From: an uncultured Rhodocyclaceae bacterium
GTDB taxonomy: Bacteria > Pseudomonadota > Gammaproteobacteria > Burkholderiales > Rhodocyclaceae
NCBI GenBank assembly: GCA_900549295.1
Contig: URNG01000038.1
Coordinates: 1-25,447 of the forward strand
Direction: 5' to 3'
DNA: 25,447 nt
The translations under genes and the position numbers were made by a program. A model generated the notes under the pieces. That model had not been told where the DNA came from, made no database searches, and saw only the letters and a list, made by a program, of their open reading frames with translations. Position 1 is the first letter of the stretch; every line of letters starts with the position of its first letter. Of this stretch, positions 25,441 through 25,447 are shown piece after piece.

Positions 25441-25447
25441 ATTGCGC

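Overview
The window is about 25.4 kb of GC-rich proteobacterial chromosome, most likely from a betaproteobacterium. A member of or near the Rhodocyclales is my inference from gene content; there is no 16S rRNA to confirm it. Supporting points are the plsY / corA-tsaD / rpsU-dnaG-rpoD block, an EF-P with arginine at the modified loop position, a type 2 ArgC, and a DHH phosphoesterase next to efp.

Positions 1-11,046 form a signalling block. A hybrid histidine kinase (cut by the window edge) lies downstream of a small stand-alone HPt protein on the minus strand. Divergent from them is an OmpR/PhoB-type response regulator. A TolC-family outer-membrane protein with a fused C-terminal NTF2-like domain follows on the minus strand. 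Divergent from it is an operon encoding a PhnD-like binding lipoprotein, a hybrid histidine kinase, a YbaK-type deacylase and a second PAS-containing hybrid kinase. Three hybrid kinases thus share a neighbourhood with one free HPt and one DNA-binding regulator, which suggests a phosphorelay.

Positions 11,102-18,223 are housekeeping: plsY converges on a tsaD-corA operon (7-bp overlap), then the macromolecular-synthesis order rpsU-dnaG-rpoD with its usual terminator after rpsU, then a CAU-anticodon tRNA (probably tRNA-Ile2) and a terminator.

Positions 18,260-22,650 form a small accessory island next to the tRNA. It holds an N-terminal Uma2-nuclease remnant, an AT-rich PglL/Wzy-type O-oligosaccharyltransferase, a type IV pilin with a convincing sigma-54 promoter, a Rpn-family nuclease gene interrupted by two in-frame stop codons, and a C-terminal Uma2 remnant also interrupted by a stop. 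The pilin and oligosaccharyltransferase probably form a pilin-glycosylation pair, separated by a 14-bp hairpin terminator.

Positions 22,672-25,447 hold a short protein with an apparent helix-turn-helix followed by Sel1 repeats, a DHH-family phosphoesterase, efp, and the 5' part of argC. argC appears to be frameshifted in C-rich homopolymers a few bases before the window ends.

No CRISPR array, intact transposase, integrase, rRNA or phage module was recognised. The most notable signals are the PglL-pilin pair with its sigma-54 promoter and attenuating hairpin, the near-intact Rpn gene with two nonsense codons, the polypyrimidine leaders directly before dnaG and argC, and the palindrome in front of the binding protein-kinase operon.
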